Source: Pseudofrankia sp. DC12 (GTDB lineage: Bacteria; Actinomycetota; Actinomycetes; Frankiales; Frankiaceae). Taken from it: a DNA stretch of 64,000 nt. The notes beneath the pieces were generated by a model that was not told where the DNA came from, searched no databases, and was given only the letters and a program-made list of their open reading frames with translations. Below, one piece after another: positions 7,882 to 16,586 of this stretch. Positions within the stretch are counted from its first letter, which is position 1, and the number at the start of each line of letters is the position of its first letter. The DNA lies in NCBI RefSeq assembly GCF_000966285.1, contig NZ_KQ031391.1:802978-866977 (forward strand). Direction: 5' to 3'. Made by a program: the position numbers and the translations under genes.

Positions 7882-8676
7882 TCAGCGGCCGGTGAAGCGG
7901 GGCTCGCGCCGCTCCAGGAACGAGCGGATGCCCTCGGCCATGTCCTTGGTCGTGTAAGCGATGTGCTGGGAACGGGCCTCGTCCTCGAGCGCCTGCTCGA
8001 AGGTGAGCGAGCCGGCGGCGTCGAGCTGGCGCTTGATCAGGCTGAGCGTGGTGGTCGGCCCGGCCGCGAGCCGGCGGCCCCAGGCTCCGGCCGTCTTCGG
8101 CAGCTCGCCGGCCGGCACGACCTCGTTGATCAGGCCCCAGTCCAGCGCGTCCTCGGCCCCGAGGATGTCGCCGAAGAACGCGAGCTGCTTGGCCCGGCGC
8201 AGGCCGACGTGGCGGGGCAGCGTCCAGGACGTGCCCCCGTCGAGCGCGAGCCCACGGCGCGCGAACACCTCGCAGAACCGGGCCCGGTCGCTGGCGAGCA
8301 CCAGGTCGCAGGCCAGCGCGATCCCGAGGGCAACGCCGACGCAGACGCCGTCGACGACGGCCAGGGTCGGCTTGGGCAGCCGGTGCAGCCGGTTGATGAT
8401 GTCGCCGACGACCCGCATCTCGTGCAGGATCGCCTGGCGGCCACGGCCGGTCAGCCCGCTGGCGGCGTCGCCGCTGCCGGACAGGTCGGCGCCCGAGGAG
8501 AAGTTCCCGCCCGCGCCGGTCAGGACCAGCGCGCGGTCGTCCGGATTGGTCGTGACCTCGGTCAGCACCCGGTCGAGGTCGGCCCAGCTCTCGGCGTTCA
8601 GCGCGTTCTTCTTCTCCGGGCGGTTGAACGTGACGGTGACCAGACCGTCCTGGCGTTCGACGAACATGGCCGCCAT
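7882..8676 (-). CDS. Enoyl-CoA hydratase/isomerase family protein (PaaG-like)
   Basis: A 264-residue crotonase-fold protein. FNRPEKKNALNAESW is the N-terminal signature. FSSGADLSG and DGVCVGVALGIAL form the oxyanion-hole loops. VFARRGLALDGGTSWTLPRHVG carries an aspartate in the position used by PaaG-type isomerases/hydratases instead of the second Glu. GGAGGAGG precedes the ATG. Transcription probably starts from the bidirectional element at 8719-8756, shared with the acyl-CoA dehydrogenase at 8785. Confidence 0.9.
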   Translation of the reverse strand: MAAMFVERQDGLVTVTFNRPEKKNALNAESWADLDRVLTEVTTNPDDRALVLTGAGGNFSSGADLSGSGDAASGLTGRGRQAILHEMRVVGDIINRLHRLPKPTLAVVDGVCVGVALGIALACDLVLASDRARFCEVFARRGLALDGGTSWTLPRHVGLRRAKQLAFFGDILGAEDALDWGLINEVVPAGELPKTAGAWGRRLAAGPTTTLSLIKRQLDAAGSLTFEQALEDEARSQHIAYTTKDMAEGIRSFLERREPRFTGR

Positions 8677-8718
8677 CGGGCCTCCTCCTGGATCGGCCGC
8701 GCCGCGCGGACCGCGGCG

Positions 8719-8756
8719 ATACTATCGAGGCCGTTCTCTTAGTATCTAGATATTTC
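8719..8756. promoter_or_regulatory. Bidirectional promoter/operator with TATCTAGATA palindrome
   Basis: AGTATCTAGATATTTC holds the perfect palindrome TATCTAGATA (8743-8752). Read leftward, TAGATA (8748-8743) and TAGTAT (8724-8719) are spaced 18 bases apart, as a -35/-10 pair for the echA gene. The same palindrome lies 30-40 bases before the rightward dehydrogenase ATG. The layout matches those at 16.6 and 19.5 kb. Confidence 0.55.
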
Positions 8757-8784
8757 AAAGATCACGCGCAAGGGGTTGGCGCCG

Positions 8785-10095
8785 ATGAGCACGGCTTTCT
8801 CCAGCAGCGCGGCGGACGACGCAGGCTCGGGAGCGGCCCTGCGGGCCGAGGTCACCGCCTGGCTCCAGGAGCACTGGGACCCCGAGCTGACCGTCGAGCG
8901 GTGGTGGAGCGTGGTCGCCGCGGCCGGCTGGACGGCCCCGCACCTCAGCGTCGAGCAGGGCGGCCGCGGCCTGCCGCAGCGGGCCGGGCGGGCGGTGCGC
9001 GCCGCGTTCCTCGCGCACGGCGCCCTGCAGCCCCCTGGCGGCCTGGGCCTGCTGATGGCCGCCCCGACCATCCTCACCCTGGGCACGCCCGAGCAGATCG
9101 CCCGGCACGTGCCGCCGATCCTGGAGGGCCGGCTCGGCTGGTGCCAGCTGTTCTCCGAGCCGGGCGCCGGGTCCGACCTCGCCGGGCTCACCACCCGGGC
9201 CGAGCGCGACGGCGACCGGTGGGTGATCAACGGCCAGAAGGTCTGGAGCAGCCAGGCCCGCGAGGCCGACTACGGCATGCTGCTGGCCAGGACCAGCTTC
9301 GACGTCCCCAAGCACGCCGGGATCTCCTGGTTCGCCTTCAAGCTCGACCAGCCGGGCGTCACGATCCGCCCACTGCGGGAGATGACCGGTGACGCCGTGT
9401 TCAACGAGGTCTTCCTCGACGACGCGGTGGCCCTCGACGCGGACCTGGTCGGCGGCGAGGGCAAGGGCTGGATGGCCGCGAACACGACCCTGCACTTCGA
9501 GCGGACCGGGATCGGCGCCGGCGGCGCGCACGCCGGCTTCCCCCCGCCCGGCCCGAACGGCGGCGTCCTCGGGATGACGGCCGGCGAGGCCGCGAAGCTG
9601 CGCGCGCCCGAGGGGCTGACCGTCACCCTCGCCGACCTGGTGGCGCTGGCCCACGCGCACGGCCGGGACGCCGACCCGGCCATCCGCCAGAAGCTGGCCC
9701 GCCTGTACTCCTACCAGCAGGTCGGCCAGTGGAACGCCGCCCGGGCCAAGGCCGAGACCGCGGCGGGCGACGCGGCGGCGGGCACGTCCATCGCCAGCAC
9801 CGGCAAGATCGCCCAGACCCGGATCACCAAGCTCGCCGCCGAGATCGGCCTGGACATCCTCGACGCGGGCGGCCTGCTCGCCGGGGACGACGCCGCCGAG
9901 GGCGGCAGGTTCGGCAAGGCGTTCCTGTTCGCCCGAGCCTCCTCGATCTACGGCGGCACCGACGAGATCCAGCGCAACATCGCCGCCGAACGCGTCCTGG
10001 GCCTCCCCCGCGAGCCCAGCCCCGACCGCGGCCGCCCCTACCGCGAGGTCCTGCGCGGCCGAGCGGGCCGCGAGGACGCCGCCCCGGCCGGCTGA
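8785..10095 (+). CDS. Acyl-CoA dehydrogenase
   Basis: A 436-residue flavoprotein that would introduce an alpha,beta double bond into an acyl-CoA, passing electrons to ETF. The middle domain has CQLFSEPGAGSDLAGL (about residues 117-132) and WVINGQKVWSSQAREADY. The C-terminal helical domain ends with the flavin/tetramer motif SSIYGGTDEIQRNIAAERVLGLP. The ATG at 8785 follows AAGGGG; an upstream in-frame TTG is less likely. Residues about 48-62 are encoded by the 51-bp repeat also found at 5670. The extended alanine/glycine-rich insert near residues 245-300 is within the range seen in larger actinobacterial FadE proteins. Confidence 0.92.
   Translation: MSTAFSSSAADDAGSGAALRAEVTAWLQEHWDPELTVERWWSVVAAAGWTAPHLSVEQGGRGLPQRAGRAVRAAFLAHGALQPPGGLGLLMAAPTILTLGTPEQIARHVPPILEGRLGWCQLFSEPGAGSDLAGLTTRAERDGDRWVINGQKVWSSQAREADYGMLLARTSFDVPKHAGISWFAFKLDQPGVTIRPLREMTGDAVFNEVFLDDAVALDADLVGGEGKGWMAANTTLHFERTGIGAGGAHAGFPPPGPNGGVLGMTAGEAAKLRAPEGLTVTLADLVALAHAHGRDADPAIRQKLARLYSYQQVGQWNAARAKAETAAGDAAAGTSIASTGKIAQTRITKLAAEIGLDILDAGGLLAGDDAAEGGRFGKAFLFARASSIYGGTDEIQRNIAAERVLGLPREPSPDRGRPYREVLRGRAGREDAAPAG
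8920..8970 (+). repeat. 51-bp perfect direct repeat, copy 2
   Basis: Identical to 5670-5720. Here it is part of the intact acyl-CoA dehydrogenase gene, encoding the AGWTAPHLSVEQGGRG stretch. Confidence 0.9.
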
Positions 10096-10155
10096 GCGGC
10101 GAGCCGCGCCGACGGCAGGCAGCCCACAGCACCGGCCGCGGAAGACCATGACCAC

Positions 10156-10445
10156 GTGGCCGTCGATCTTCGCGATGCCCGGATCGCCGAGGCGTGCCGC
10201 CGGTACGGCGTCGCCGAGCTGTCCGTCTTCGGCTCAGTTGCCTGCGGCGACGACACCGACGAGTCGGACGTCGATCTCCTGTACGTGTTGGCGCCCGGCT
10301 CCAAGCTCGGCTACGAGATCGTCGACCTCCAGGACGATCTCGAAAAGATCGTTGACGGCACGTCGACCTGGTACCCAGGTCCCGGCTGAAATGGGTCATC
10401 CGGGATCGGGTGCTTGCGGAGGCTCGGGTTCTGTATACGGCGTGA
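10156..10445 (+). pseudogene. MNT-type nucleotidyltransferase gene with a frameshift
   Basis: The N-terminal part encodes VFGSVACGDDTDESDVDLLYVL, the GS...DxD core of minimal nucleotidyltransferases (the MntA half of MNT/HEPN toxin-antitoxin modules). The frame is lost near 10350, where KIVDGTSTWYPGPG runs to a TGA at about 10388. In the next frame the expected tail continues as HVDLVPRSRLKWVIRDRVLA to a TGA at 10443-10445. One indel near 10345-10360 would restore a protein of about 96 residues. No HEPN partner gene follows; an acyl-CoA dehydrogenase converges on it 27 bases away. It is either a decayed antitoxin remnant or a sequencing-error frameshift. Confidence 0.75.
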
Positions 10446-10472
10446 CGAGCTCTACCTCGTCGACATGATCGG

Positions 10473-11621
10473 CTATACGCCGATGCTGGTGGCCAGCCGG
10501 TCGCGCCAGGTGGCTGGGGCGCCGAAGAGCAGTTCGTCGGACTTGGCCCGGCGGAAGTACAGGTGGGCCGAGTGCTCCCAGGTGAAGCCGATGCCGCCGT
10601 GGACCTGGATGTTGTCGGCGGCGACCTGGGTGTAGGCCTCCGAGCAGTAGGCCTTCGCGACGGCGGCGATCCTGGCCAGCTCGTCGTCGCCGCCATCGGC
10701 CGCCGTGGCGCCGGCCGCGCACCAGGCCGCGTAGTAGGCGGCCGACCGCGCGGACTCCACCTCCAGCAGCATGTCGGCGCAGCGGTGCTTCACGGCCTGG
10801 AAGCTGCCGATCTGGCGGCCGAACTGGACCCGGTCCTTGGCGTACTGGACCGCCATGTCCAGGACGGCCTCGGCGCCGCCGGCCTGCTCGGCGGCCAGCG
10901 CCACGGTCGCCAGGTTCAGCACGTGCTCGATCACCGGCCAGCCCGCGCCGTCCTCACCGAGCAGGGTGGCCGGCGCGCCCGCGAGCTCGACCCTGGCCAG
11001 CCGGCGGGTCTGGTCGAGCGTCGACAGCGGCGCCCGGGTCAGGCCCGGGGCGTCGCCGGGGACGGCGAACAGGGACACGCCGGCCGCACTGCGCGCGGCG
11101 ACCAGCAACAGGTCGGCAGTGTGGCCGTCGAGCACAAAGGACTTGGTGCCGGCCAGCGTCCAGCCGTCACCCGCCTGCGCCGCGACGGCGGCGACGCCGC
11201 TGGCGTCCCAGCGCCCGTTCTCCTCGGCGAAGGCCAGCGTCGCGATGGTCTCGCCGGCCGCGATGCCCGGCAGCCAGGCCTTCTGCGCCCCGGCATCCCC
11301 CGAGCGCAGCAGCGTCCCGACGGCGAGCACCGCCGTCGACAGGTACGGCGCACACAGCAGGCGGCGCCCCATCTCCTCGGCGACGATCGCGACCTCGACG
11401 AACGTAGCGCCGGAGCCGCCCAGCTCCTCCGGGATCGCGAGGCCTACCAGGCCCAGCTCGCCGGCCAGCTGCGCCCAGACCGCCGGGTCATAGCCGTCCG
11501 AGGTCTCCATCAGGCGGCGCACCTCCGGCTCCGGGGCCGCGTGCTCCAGGAACGCGCGTACCGTCCGGCGCAGCTCCCGCTGCTCCTCGGTAAAGGCAAA
11601 CGGCTTCCCGGCCATCCCCAT
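10473..11621 (-). CDS. Acyl-CoA dehydrogenase
   Basis: A 382-residue acyl-CoA dehydrogenase. FTEEQRELRRTVRAFLE opens the N-terminal helical domain, GLAIPEELGGSGATFVE the next segment, and ATLAFAEENGRWD the middle domain. QFGRQIGSFQAVKHRCADM and QVHGGIGFTWEHSAHLYFRR mark the C-terminal domain. The divergent middle domain resembles the partner subunits of heteromeric FadE pairs used on sterol-type substrates, so it may need a second dehydrogenase. That is inference. Two ATGs are possible, at 11621 and 11615; GGAAGG spacing favours the second. The AT-rich element at 11666 is its likely promoter region. Confidence 0.9.
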   Translation of the reverse strand: MGMAGKPFAFTEEQRELRRTVRAFLEHAAPEPEVRRLMETSDGYDPAVWAQLAGELGLVGLAIPEELGGSGATFVEVAIVAEEMGRRLLCAPYLSTAVLAVGTLLRSGDAGAQKAWLPGIAAGETIATLAFAEENGRWDASGVAAVAAQAGDGWTLAGTKSFVLDGHTADLLLVAARSAAGVSLFAVPGDAPGLTRAPLSTLDQTRRLARVELAGAPATLLGEDGAGWPVIEHVLNLATVALAAEQAGGAEAVLDMAVQYAKDRVQFGRQIGSFQAVKHRCADMLLEVESARSAAYYAAWCAAGATAADGGDDELARIAAVAKAYCSEAYTQVAADNIQVHGGIGFTWEHSAHLYFRRAKSDELLFGAPATWRDRLATSIGV

Positions 11622-11665
11622 CGCCTTCCGTCGTCGCGCACGCCCGACCAGCCGGCCGCCGCCCC

Positions 11666-11683
11666 TTATGTATAGATGTTTTC
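11666..11683. promoter_or_regulatory. AT-rich element upstream of acyl-CoA dehydrogenase
   Basis: TTATGTATAGATGTTTTC lies 45-60 bases ahead of the leftward dehydrogenase start. It shares the TATAGAT core with the other elements of the cluster; leftward it reads TATACAT, which could also be a -10 box. Confidence 0.45.
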
Positions 11684-11696
11684 CCCGGTTCGGGGG

Positions 11697-12527
11697 TTAC
11701 TTGGCCTTGGCGCGGTCGGCGAAGAAGAAGGACAGGGCGTTGTCGTAGAGCCAGGCCTGGCGGACCTCGTCGGTGAGGCCCAGGTTCGTGGCCTCCGCGA
11801 GGCAGCGCTCGAACGAGAGCACCGGGTGGTCGGAGGCGAAGATGACCCGGTCGCGGCCCCGGGTCGACATGTAGTGCAGCAGCGAGGCGGGCAGCCGCCT
11901 GGGCGACCAGGCCGACGTCATCAGCCGCAGGTTCCTGTACTTGATCATCAGCCGGATCGCGGTGTCCCACCAGGGGTCGGCCCCGTGGATCATGCAGAGC
12001 CTCAGCTCGGGGAACCGGACGCAGACCCGGTCGAGGTAGATCGGGTTCTGGACCTCGCCGGGGATCGGCGGCCCGGGGATGCCGGTGTTCATGCACAGCG
12101 GCAGGTCGAGCTCGCAGCACTTCGTGTAGAGCGGGTAGTAGACCGCGTCGGTGGGCGGGTACATCCCGTCGCCCCAGAAGCTCGGCCCCACCGTGGCGGA
12201 CGCGACGGGGTAGTCCCGGACGTAGGACTCCAGCGTGCGCAGGGCCGCCATCGGGCGCAGCAGGTTGAAGCCGCCGACGGCGAGCGCGAACCGGTCGGGG
12301 CGCGCCTCGGCGTACCTCGCGGCCCGGTCCGGCCCCTTGCTGGTCCGCGAGATCAGGATCGCCCGCTCGACGCCGGCGGCGTCCATGGCGTCGATCAGCT
12401 CGGGCAGCTCGGGGCTGTGGAAGAAGGACTCGCCACCCTTGAAGTAGTCCTCCTTGACCCGCACCATCCACTCGGGCTGCTTGTCGTCGCCCAGGTGGAC
12501 GTTGACCAGGCAGTCGATGGCCTTCAT
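11697..12527 (-). CDS. Amidohydrolase family protein (amidohydrolase_2)
   Basis: A 276-residue metal-dependent hydrolase of the amidohydrolase_2 (TIM-barrel) family, which includes decarboxylases and ring-opening hydrolases. The N-terminus MKAIDCLVNVHLG departs from the usual DxHxH: the metal-binding pair is replaced by NVH. MIHGADPWW (a barrel histidine) and IFASDHPVLSFERCL (the late barrel aspartate) are present. The ATG overlaps the TGA of the upstream CoA ligase (ATGA), so it is the last gene of the echA > ligase > ligase > amidohydrolase operon. Such proteins recur in actinobacterial sterol or aromatic CoA-catabolic clusters. The chemistry here is unknown. Confidence 0.82.
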   Translation of the reverse strand: MKAIDCLVNVHLGDDKQPEWMVRVKEDYFKGGESFFHSPELPELIDAMDAAGVERAILISRTSKGPDRAARYAEARPDRFALAVGGFNLLRPMAALRTLESYVRDYPVASATVGPSFWGDGMYPPTDAVYYPLYTKCCELDLPLCMNTGIPGPPIPGEVQNPIYLDRVCVRFPELRLCMIHGADPWWDTAIRLMIKYRNLRLMTSAWSPRRLPASLLHYMSTRGRDRVIFASDHPVLSFERCLAEATNLGLTDEVRQAWLYDNALSFFFADRAKAK

Positions 12528-14131
12528 GTCGGCCTCACCTTCCGGGATCTGGCGACACCCTTGTCCCGCAGCAGCCGGCGCAGCGCACCCACGTCGGCCT
12601 TCCCGCTGGCCAGCCGCGGCACCGTGGCCGGGTCGGTAACCACGAGCCACCGCGTCGGGACCTTGAAGCTGCTCAGCCGGGACCTGACCGCCTCGGCCAG
12701 GTCGCCGGCACCGCCGGCCGCGTCCGGGGACACGACGACCAGCGCGGCGACCTGCGGGTCACCCGCCTCGTCGGCGACGTCGGTGACGAAGGCCTCGCGC
12801 GCCCCGGGCAGGGCGCGCAACGCCGTCTCGACCTCGAGCGGGTACACGGTCGCGCCGCTGACCTTGAACATGTCGTCGAGCCGGCCCCGGTACCACAGGA
12901 AGCCCTCGGCATCGAGCACACCGGCGTCGGCGGTCGGGTAGAAGCCGTCGCGGTCGAACACGTCCGCCCGGTGGCGCCCGCAGATGCCGCGCATCAGGTG
13001 CGGCCCGCGCAGCCGGATCTCCCCCTCGGCGCCAGGCGGGAGCGGCCGGCCGGTGACCGGGTCGACGACGCGGACCTCGACGCCCGCGAAGGGCTGGCCG
13101 CAGCTGCCGCGCTTGTCCTCGGGAAGGTCGGTGTCGAGCCGGGAGCCGCAGTACGGGCCGAACGACTCGGTCATCCCGAAAAGGCTCGCCCGCGCCCCCG
13201 CGGCGGGCCGCTGCGCCGCGGGCAGGACCGCGCCGAGGCTGCCCGGCCGCAGCGACGACAGGTCGACGGCCGGGAAGTCCGGGTGCGCCGCGAGCCACGC
13301 CGCCTGGTCGGGCCAGCCGCGGAACAGCGTGACCCGCTCCCGTTCGAGGAAGCGCAGCGTGCGGCCCGGCTCCGGCTCCGCCTCGGTGAGCAGCGTGGCA
13401 CCGGCGACGAGCACCGAGAGCAGGCCGGCGCCGAACCCGCCGGTCCAGAAGAACGGCATCGGGATGTAGAGCCGCTCACCGTGGCCGACGCGCCGGGCGC
13501 CCAGGCTGCTGACGACGGCGCGCAGCGCGTTGCCGTGCGTGTGCAGCACGCCCTTCGGCTCGCCCGAGCTGCCGGACGTGAACAGGACGACGAGGTCGTC
13601 GGCGGGCCGCACGGCCCGTTCGTGGGCGTCGACCAGCGCCGCCGCCACCGCGGCCGTCGGCAGGTCGGCCGAGGTCCAGGCCTGGCACAGCGACGGCACG
13701 CCCGGATGCCGGCGGCCGGCCCGCAGGCGCCCGGCCAGGCCCGGCACCTCGGCCTCCAGGTCGGCGAGGTAGTCACGGCCGCGGAAGGCCGGCACGGCGA
13801 CGAGGTAGGTGACGGCCGCGGCCCGCAGCTGGGCGATCAGCTCCGGCGGGCGCAGCAGCGTCGACAGTGGGACGAGGACCGCGCCGATCCTGGTCACGGC
13901 GAGCGCGAGCACCGCCCAGCCGACGCCGTTCGGCATCACCGATCCGACCCGGCTGCCCTTGCCGACCCCGGCGGCCACCAGCCGGGCCGCGAGCGCCCGG
14001 CTCGCGTCGTCGAGCTGGTGGTAGGTGACCGCCTCGTCGTCGCCGACCAGCGCCCCGAGGCCGCCGTCCTCGCGCCGGCGGACTGCGAGCAGCCCGGAGA
14101 TCGTCAGCGCCGCGGGCTCAGCGGGCGGCAC
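12524..14131 (-). CDS. Acyl-CoA synthetase / AMP-dependent ligase
   Basis: A 535-residue AMP-forming ligase. FTSGSSGEPKGVLHTHGNA is the P-loop, LFGMTESFGPYCG the A5 region, and YPTADAGVLDAEGFLWYRGR with FKVSGATVYPLEVE the A7-A8 hinge. LASGKADV near the C-terminus holds the catalytic lysine. The GTG at 14131 follows AGGGAG and overlaps the preceding ligase by 14 bases. Its sequence parallels the neighbouring ligase at 14118-15764, so the pair looks like an old tandem duplication that has diverged. Confidence 0.88.
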   Translation of the reverse strand: MPPAEPAALTISGLLAVRRREDGGLGALVGDDEAVTYHQLDDASRALAARLVAAGVGKGSRVGSVMPNGVGWAVLALAVTRIGAVLVPLSTLLRPPELIAQLRAAAVTYLVAVPAFRGRDYLADLEAEVPGLAGRLRAGRRHPGVPSLCQAWTSADLPTAAVAAALVDAHERAVRPADDLVVLFTSGSSGEPKGVLHTHGNALRAVVSSLGARRVGHGERLYIPMPFFWTGGFGAGLLSVLVAGATLLTEAEPEPGRTLRFLERERVTLFRGWPDQAAWLAAHPDFPAVDLSSLRPGSLGAVLPAAQRPAAGARASLFGMTESFGPYCGSRLDTDLPEDKRGSCGQPFAGVEVRVVDPVTGRPLPPGAEGEIRLRGPHLMRGICGRHRADVFDRDGFYPTADAGVLDAEGFLWYRGRLDDMFKVSGATVYPLEVETALRALPGAREAFVTDVADEAGDPQVAALVVVSPDAAGGAGDLAEAVRSRLSSFKVPTRWLVVTDPATVPRLASGKADVGALRRLLRDKGVARSRKVRPT

Positions 14132-15764
14132 GCAGCAGCTCCCTGAGGGCGGGCATGTCGATCTTGCCGCTGGACATCGTCGGCACCTCGTCGTCGGCGA
14201 GCAGGACGAACCTGCGCGGCACCTTGTAGGAGGACAGCCGCCCGGCCAGCTGGCGGCGCAGGTCGCCGGCGTCGACGTCGCCCCCGGACGGCACCCGGAC
14301 CGCCGCCGCGACGATCTGCCCACGCGCCGGGTCGTCGAGGCCGACGACGTGCGCTGTGAGCCCCGCGACGTCGCGGATCGCCGCCTCGACCTCGCTCGGC
14401 GACACGTTCGCGCCGCCGGTCTTGATCAGGTCGCCGCGCCGGCCGTGGAAGTAGAAGAGGCCCTCGTCGTCGACGGCGAACAGGTCGCCGGTGTGGAACC
14501 ACCCGTCGGGGTCGAACACCTCGTGGCGTTCCCGGCTGTAGTAGCCCTCCATCAGGAACGGGCCCCGCAGCCACAGCTCCCCCACCTCGCCGACGCCACA
14601 TTCCGAGCCATCCGGCTCGGCGACCCGGGCCTCGAAGCCCGGCGCCGGGCGCCCGAACGAGCCGCGGCGCCGCTCCGGCTGGTCGCCCTCGTCCGCGCTG
14701 ACCAGGCAGACGCTGCCGGCCTCGGTCATCCCGAGCATCTGGTGGCGCAGCAGCGGGTCGACGGGCCGGACGTCGGCGCGCATGATCGAGTAGAGGTTGC
14801 CGCGGCGGATCGAGGACAGGTCCCGGCGGGCGAACGTCGGGTCGGCCCGCAGGCCCGCCACCGACTGCGCGTAGCCGTTCACCATGGTCGGGCGCTCACG
14901 TTCCAGGACGTCGAGCACATCCGCCGGATCGGACGCGTTCGAGCAGACCAGCCGGCCACCGGCCACCAGGGTCCCGAGCAGCGCGTAGGCGAACCCACCG
15001 ACCCAGAAGAACGGCGAGTTCGAGAAGAGCGCCTCCTCGGGGGTGTAGCGGCGGATGTCGTTCAGGTTCGCCAGATGGCGGATCAGCGCGCCCTGGGTGT
15101 GGACCACGCCTTTCGGCGCGCTTGTCGACCCGGACGTGTGGACGATGACATGACGGTCACTCGGCGCCAGGGACTGTTCGACCGCCAGCGCCAGGTCGTC
15201 GTCCACCGCGACGCCGTGGCGCGCCAGCGCGGCCAGCGTCCACGCCGGCCCGACCCGGCCGTCGTCGACGGCGTCCGCGCCGGCGGCGAAGAACACGCGC
15301 CGCAGCACCGGCATCGACGCGGCCAGCAGCGGCTGCCCGGCCTGGAGATCAAGATCGTCGACGGCCGCCCCGAGCGCGGCGACGTAATCATGGCCGCGGA
15401 AGCCGCGGGCCGCGAGCAGCACCCCGACGTCCGCGTTGTACAGCAGCCCGCGCAGCTCCGCGCTGGTCGAGAACGTGCTCAGCGGGACCGTGACCGCGCC
15501 GGCCCGGGCGGCGGCCAGCCACCCGACGACGAAGTCGCTCCCGTTCGGGAACAGCAGCCCGACGTGGGTGCCCCGGCCGACGCCGAGCGCCAGCAGGCCC
15601 CGGGCCAGCTCCCGCGACCGCCGGTCGGCTTCGGCGTAGGTGAGGACGTCGTCGTCGGTCACCAGCAGGACCCGCGGGCCGTACTGGGCGGCCCGCTCCC
15701 GCAGCAGGGCCGCGGCCGTCAGCGGTAAGCCGTCGCCGGCCTCGATCGTGGTCTCGATCGCCAC
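14118..15764 (-). CDS. Acyl-CoA synthetase / AMP-dependent ligase
   Basis: A 548-residue AMP-forming ligase. VHTSGSTSAPKGVVHTQGA is the P-loop with a less common SAPK, LGMTEAGSVCLVS the A5 region, WFHTGDLFAVDDEGLFYFHG and DLIKTGGANVSPSEVE the A7-A8 region, and MSSGKIDMPAL the catalytic lysine segment. The GTG start overlaps the echA stop (TAGTG). Together with the next ligase it is organised as a translationally coupled pair. Confidence 0.9.
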   Translation of the reverse strand: MAIETTIEAGDGLPLTAAALLRERAAQYGPRVLLVTDDDVLTYAEADRRSRELARGLLALGVGRGTHVGLLFPNGSDFVVGWLAAARAGAVTVPLSTFSTSAELRGLLYNADVGVLLAARGFRGHDYVAALGAAVDDLDLQAGQPLLAASMPVLRRVFFAAGADAVDDGRVGPAWTLAALARHGVAVDDDLALAVEQSLAPSDRHVIVHTSGSTSAPKGVVHTQGALIRHLANLNDIRRYTPEEALFSNSPFFWVGGFAYALLGTLVAGGRLVCSNASDPADVLDVLERERPTMVNGYAQSVAGLRADPTFARRDLSSIRRGNLYSIMRADVRPVDPLLRHQMLGMTEAGSVCLVSADEGDQPERRRGSFGRPAPGFEARVAEPDGSECGVGEVGELWLRGPFLMEGYYSRERHEVFDPDGWFHTGDLFAVDDEGLFYFHGRRGDLIKTGGANVSPSEVEAAIRDVAGLTAHVVGLDDPARGQIVAAAVRVPSGGDVDAGDLRRQLAGRLSSYKVPRRFVLLADDEVPTMSSGKIDMPALRELLRAAR

Positions 15765-16579
15765 TAGCGGCCGCCGAAGTTCGGGGCGCGCCGTTCCTGG
15801 AAGGCCGCGAGCCCCTCCCGGAAGTCGCCGGTGCGGGACGACAGCTCCAACGCGTAGGCCTCCTGCTCCATCGCCTCGGCCAGCCCGAGCTCCAAGCCCC
15901 GGTTGACCGACCGCTTGGTCAGCCCGACGGCGACGGTCGCGGCCTGGCCGAGCTCGGCGACCAGGGCGGCGGTGGCGTCGCCGAGCTCGGCGTCGGGCAC
16001 GGCCCGGTAGATCAGGCCCCAGGCCGCGGCCTCGGCACCGGACAGCCGGCGCCCCAGGATGAGCAGTTCCTTCGCCCGGGCCACACCGACCAGCCGGGGC
16101 AGCAGCCAGGTGGCGCCGCTGTCCGGGCTGAAGCCCCGGGCCAGGAAGGGCTCCCAGAAACGGCTGGTCTCGGCGGCCACGGTGAAGTCCGCGGCCAGCG
16201 CCAGCTGGAACCCGAGCCCGGCCGCGTGCCCGCGCACCGCGCAGACGACGGGCAGCTGGATCTCGGTGATGAGCTGGACGAGCCGGTGCGCCTGCAGGGC
16301 CGTGCGCCGCTGCACGCTGCCCGTCCGCGGCCGCTCGCCGCCCTTGGTGTTCGACGCGGCCCAGTCGGCGCCAGAGCAGAAGTCGGGCCCGAGGCTGGCC
16401 AGGACGACGACGCGCAGGCCGTCGTCGACGGCCGCGTCCTCCAGCGTCTCGATCAGCCGCCGCACCGCGGCCGGGCCGAGGGCGTTGCGGCGCTCCGGGC
16501 GGTTCAGGCCGATCCGCAGCACGCCGCCGTCGCGTTCGACGACGACGCCAGCGCCCGTGGCGGATCCCATGCCGTTCAC
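15764..16579 (-). CDS. Enoyl-CoA hydratase/isomerase family protein (PaaG-like)
   Basis: A 271-residue crotonase-fold protein. NRPERRNALG, FCSGADWAAS and HAAGLGFQLALAADF are the signature elements. ARGFSPDSGATWLLPRLVG has the PDSG aspartate typical of PaaG-type enzymes. It is the first gene of the four-gene leftward operon. The GTG at 16579 begins seven bases after a TACGAT box, so the mRNA may be leaderless; an in-frame ATG at 16570 is the alternative. Confidence 0.9.
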   Translation of the reverse strand: MNGMGSATGAGVVVERDGGVLRIGLNRPERRNALGPAAVRRLIETLEDAAVDDGLRVVVLASLGPDFCSGADWAASNTKGGERPRTGSVQRRTALQAHRLVQLITEIQLPVVCAVRGHAAGLGFQLALAADFTVAAETSRFWEPFLARGFSPDSGATWLLPRLVGVARAKELLILGRRLSGAEAAAWGLIYRAVPDAELGDATAALVAELGQAATVAVGLTKRSVNRGLELGLAEAMEQEAYALELSSRTGDFREGLAAFQERRAPNFGGR

Positions 16580-16586
16580 CGGGGCG

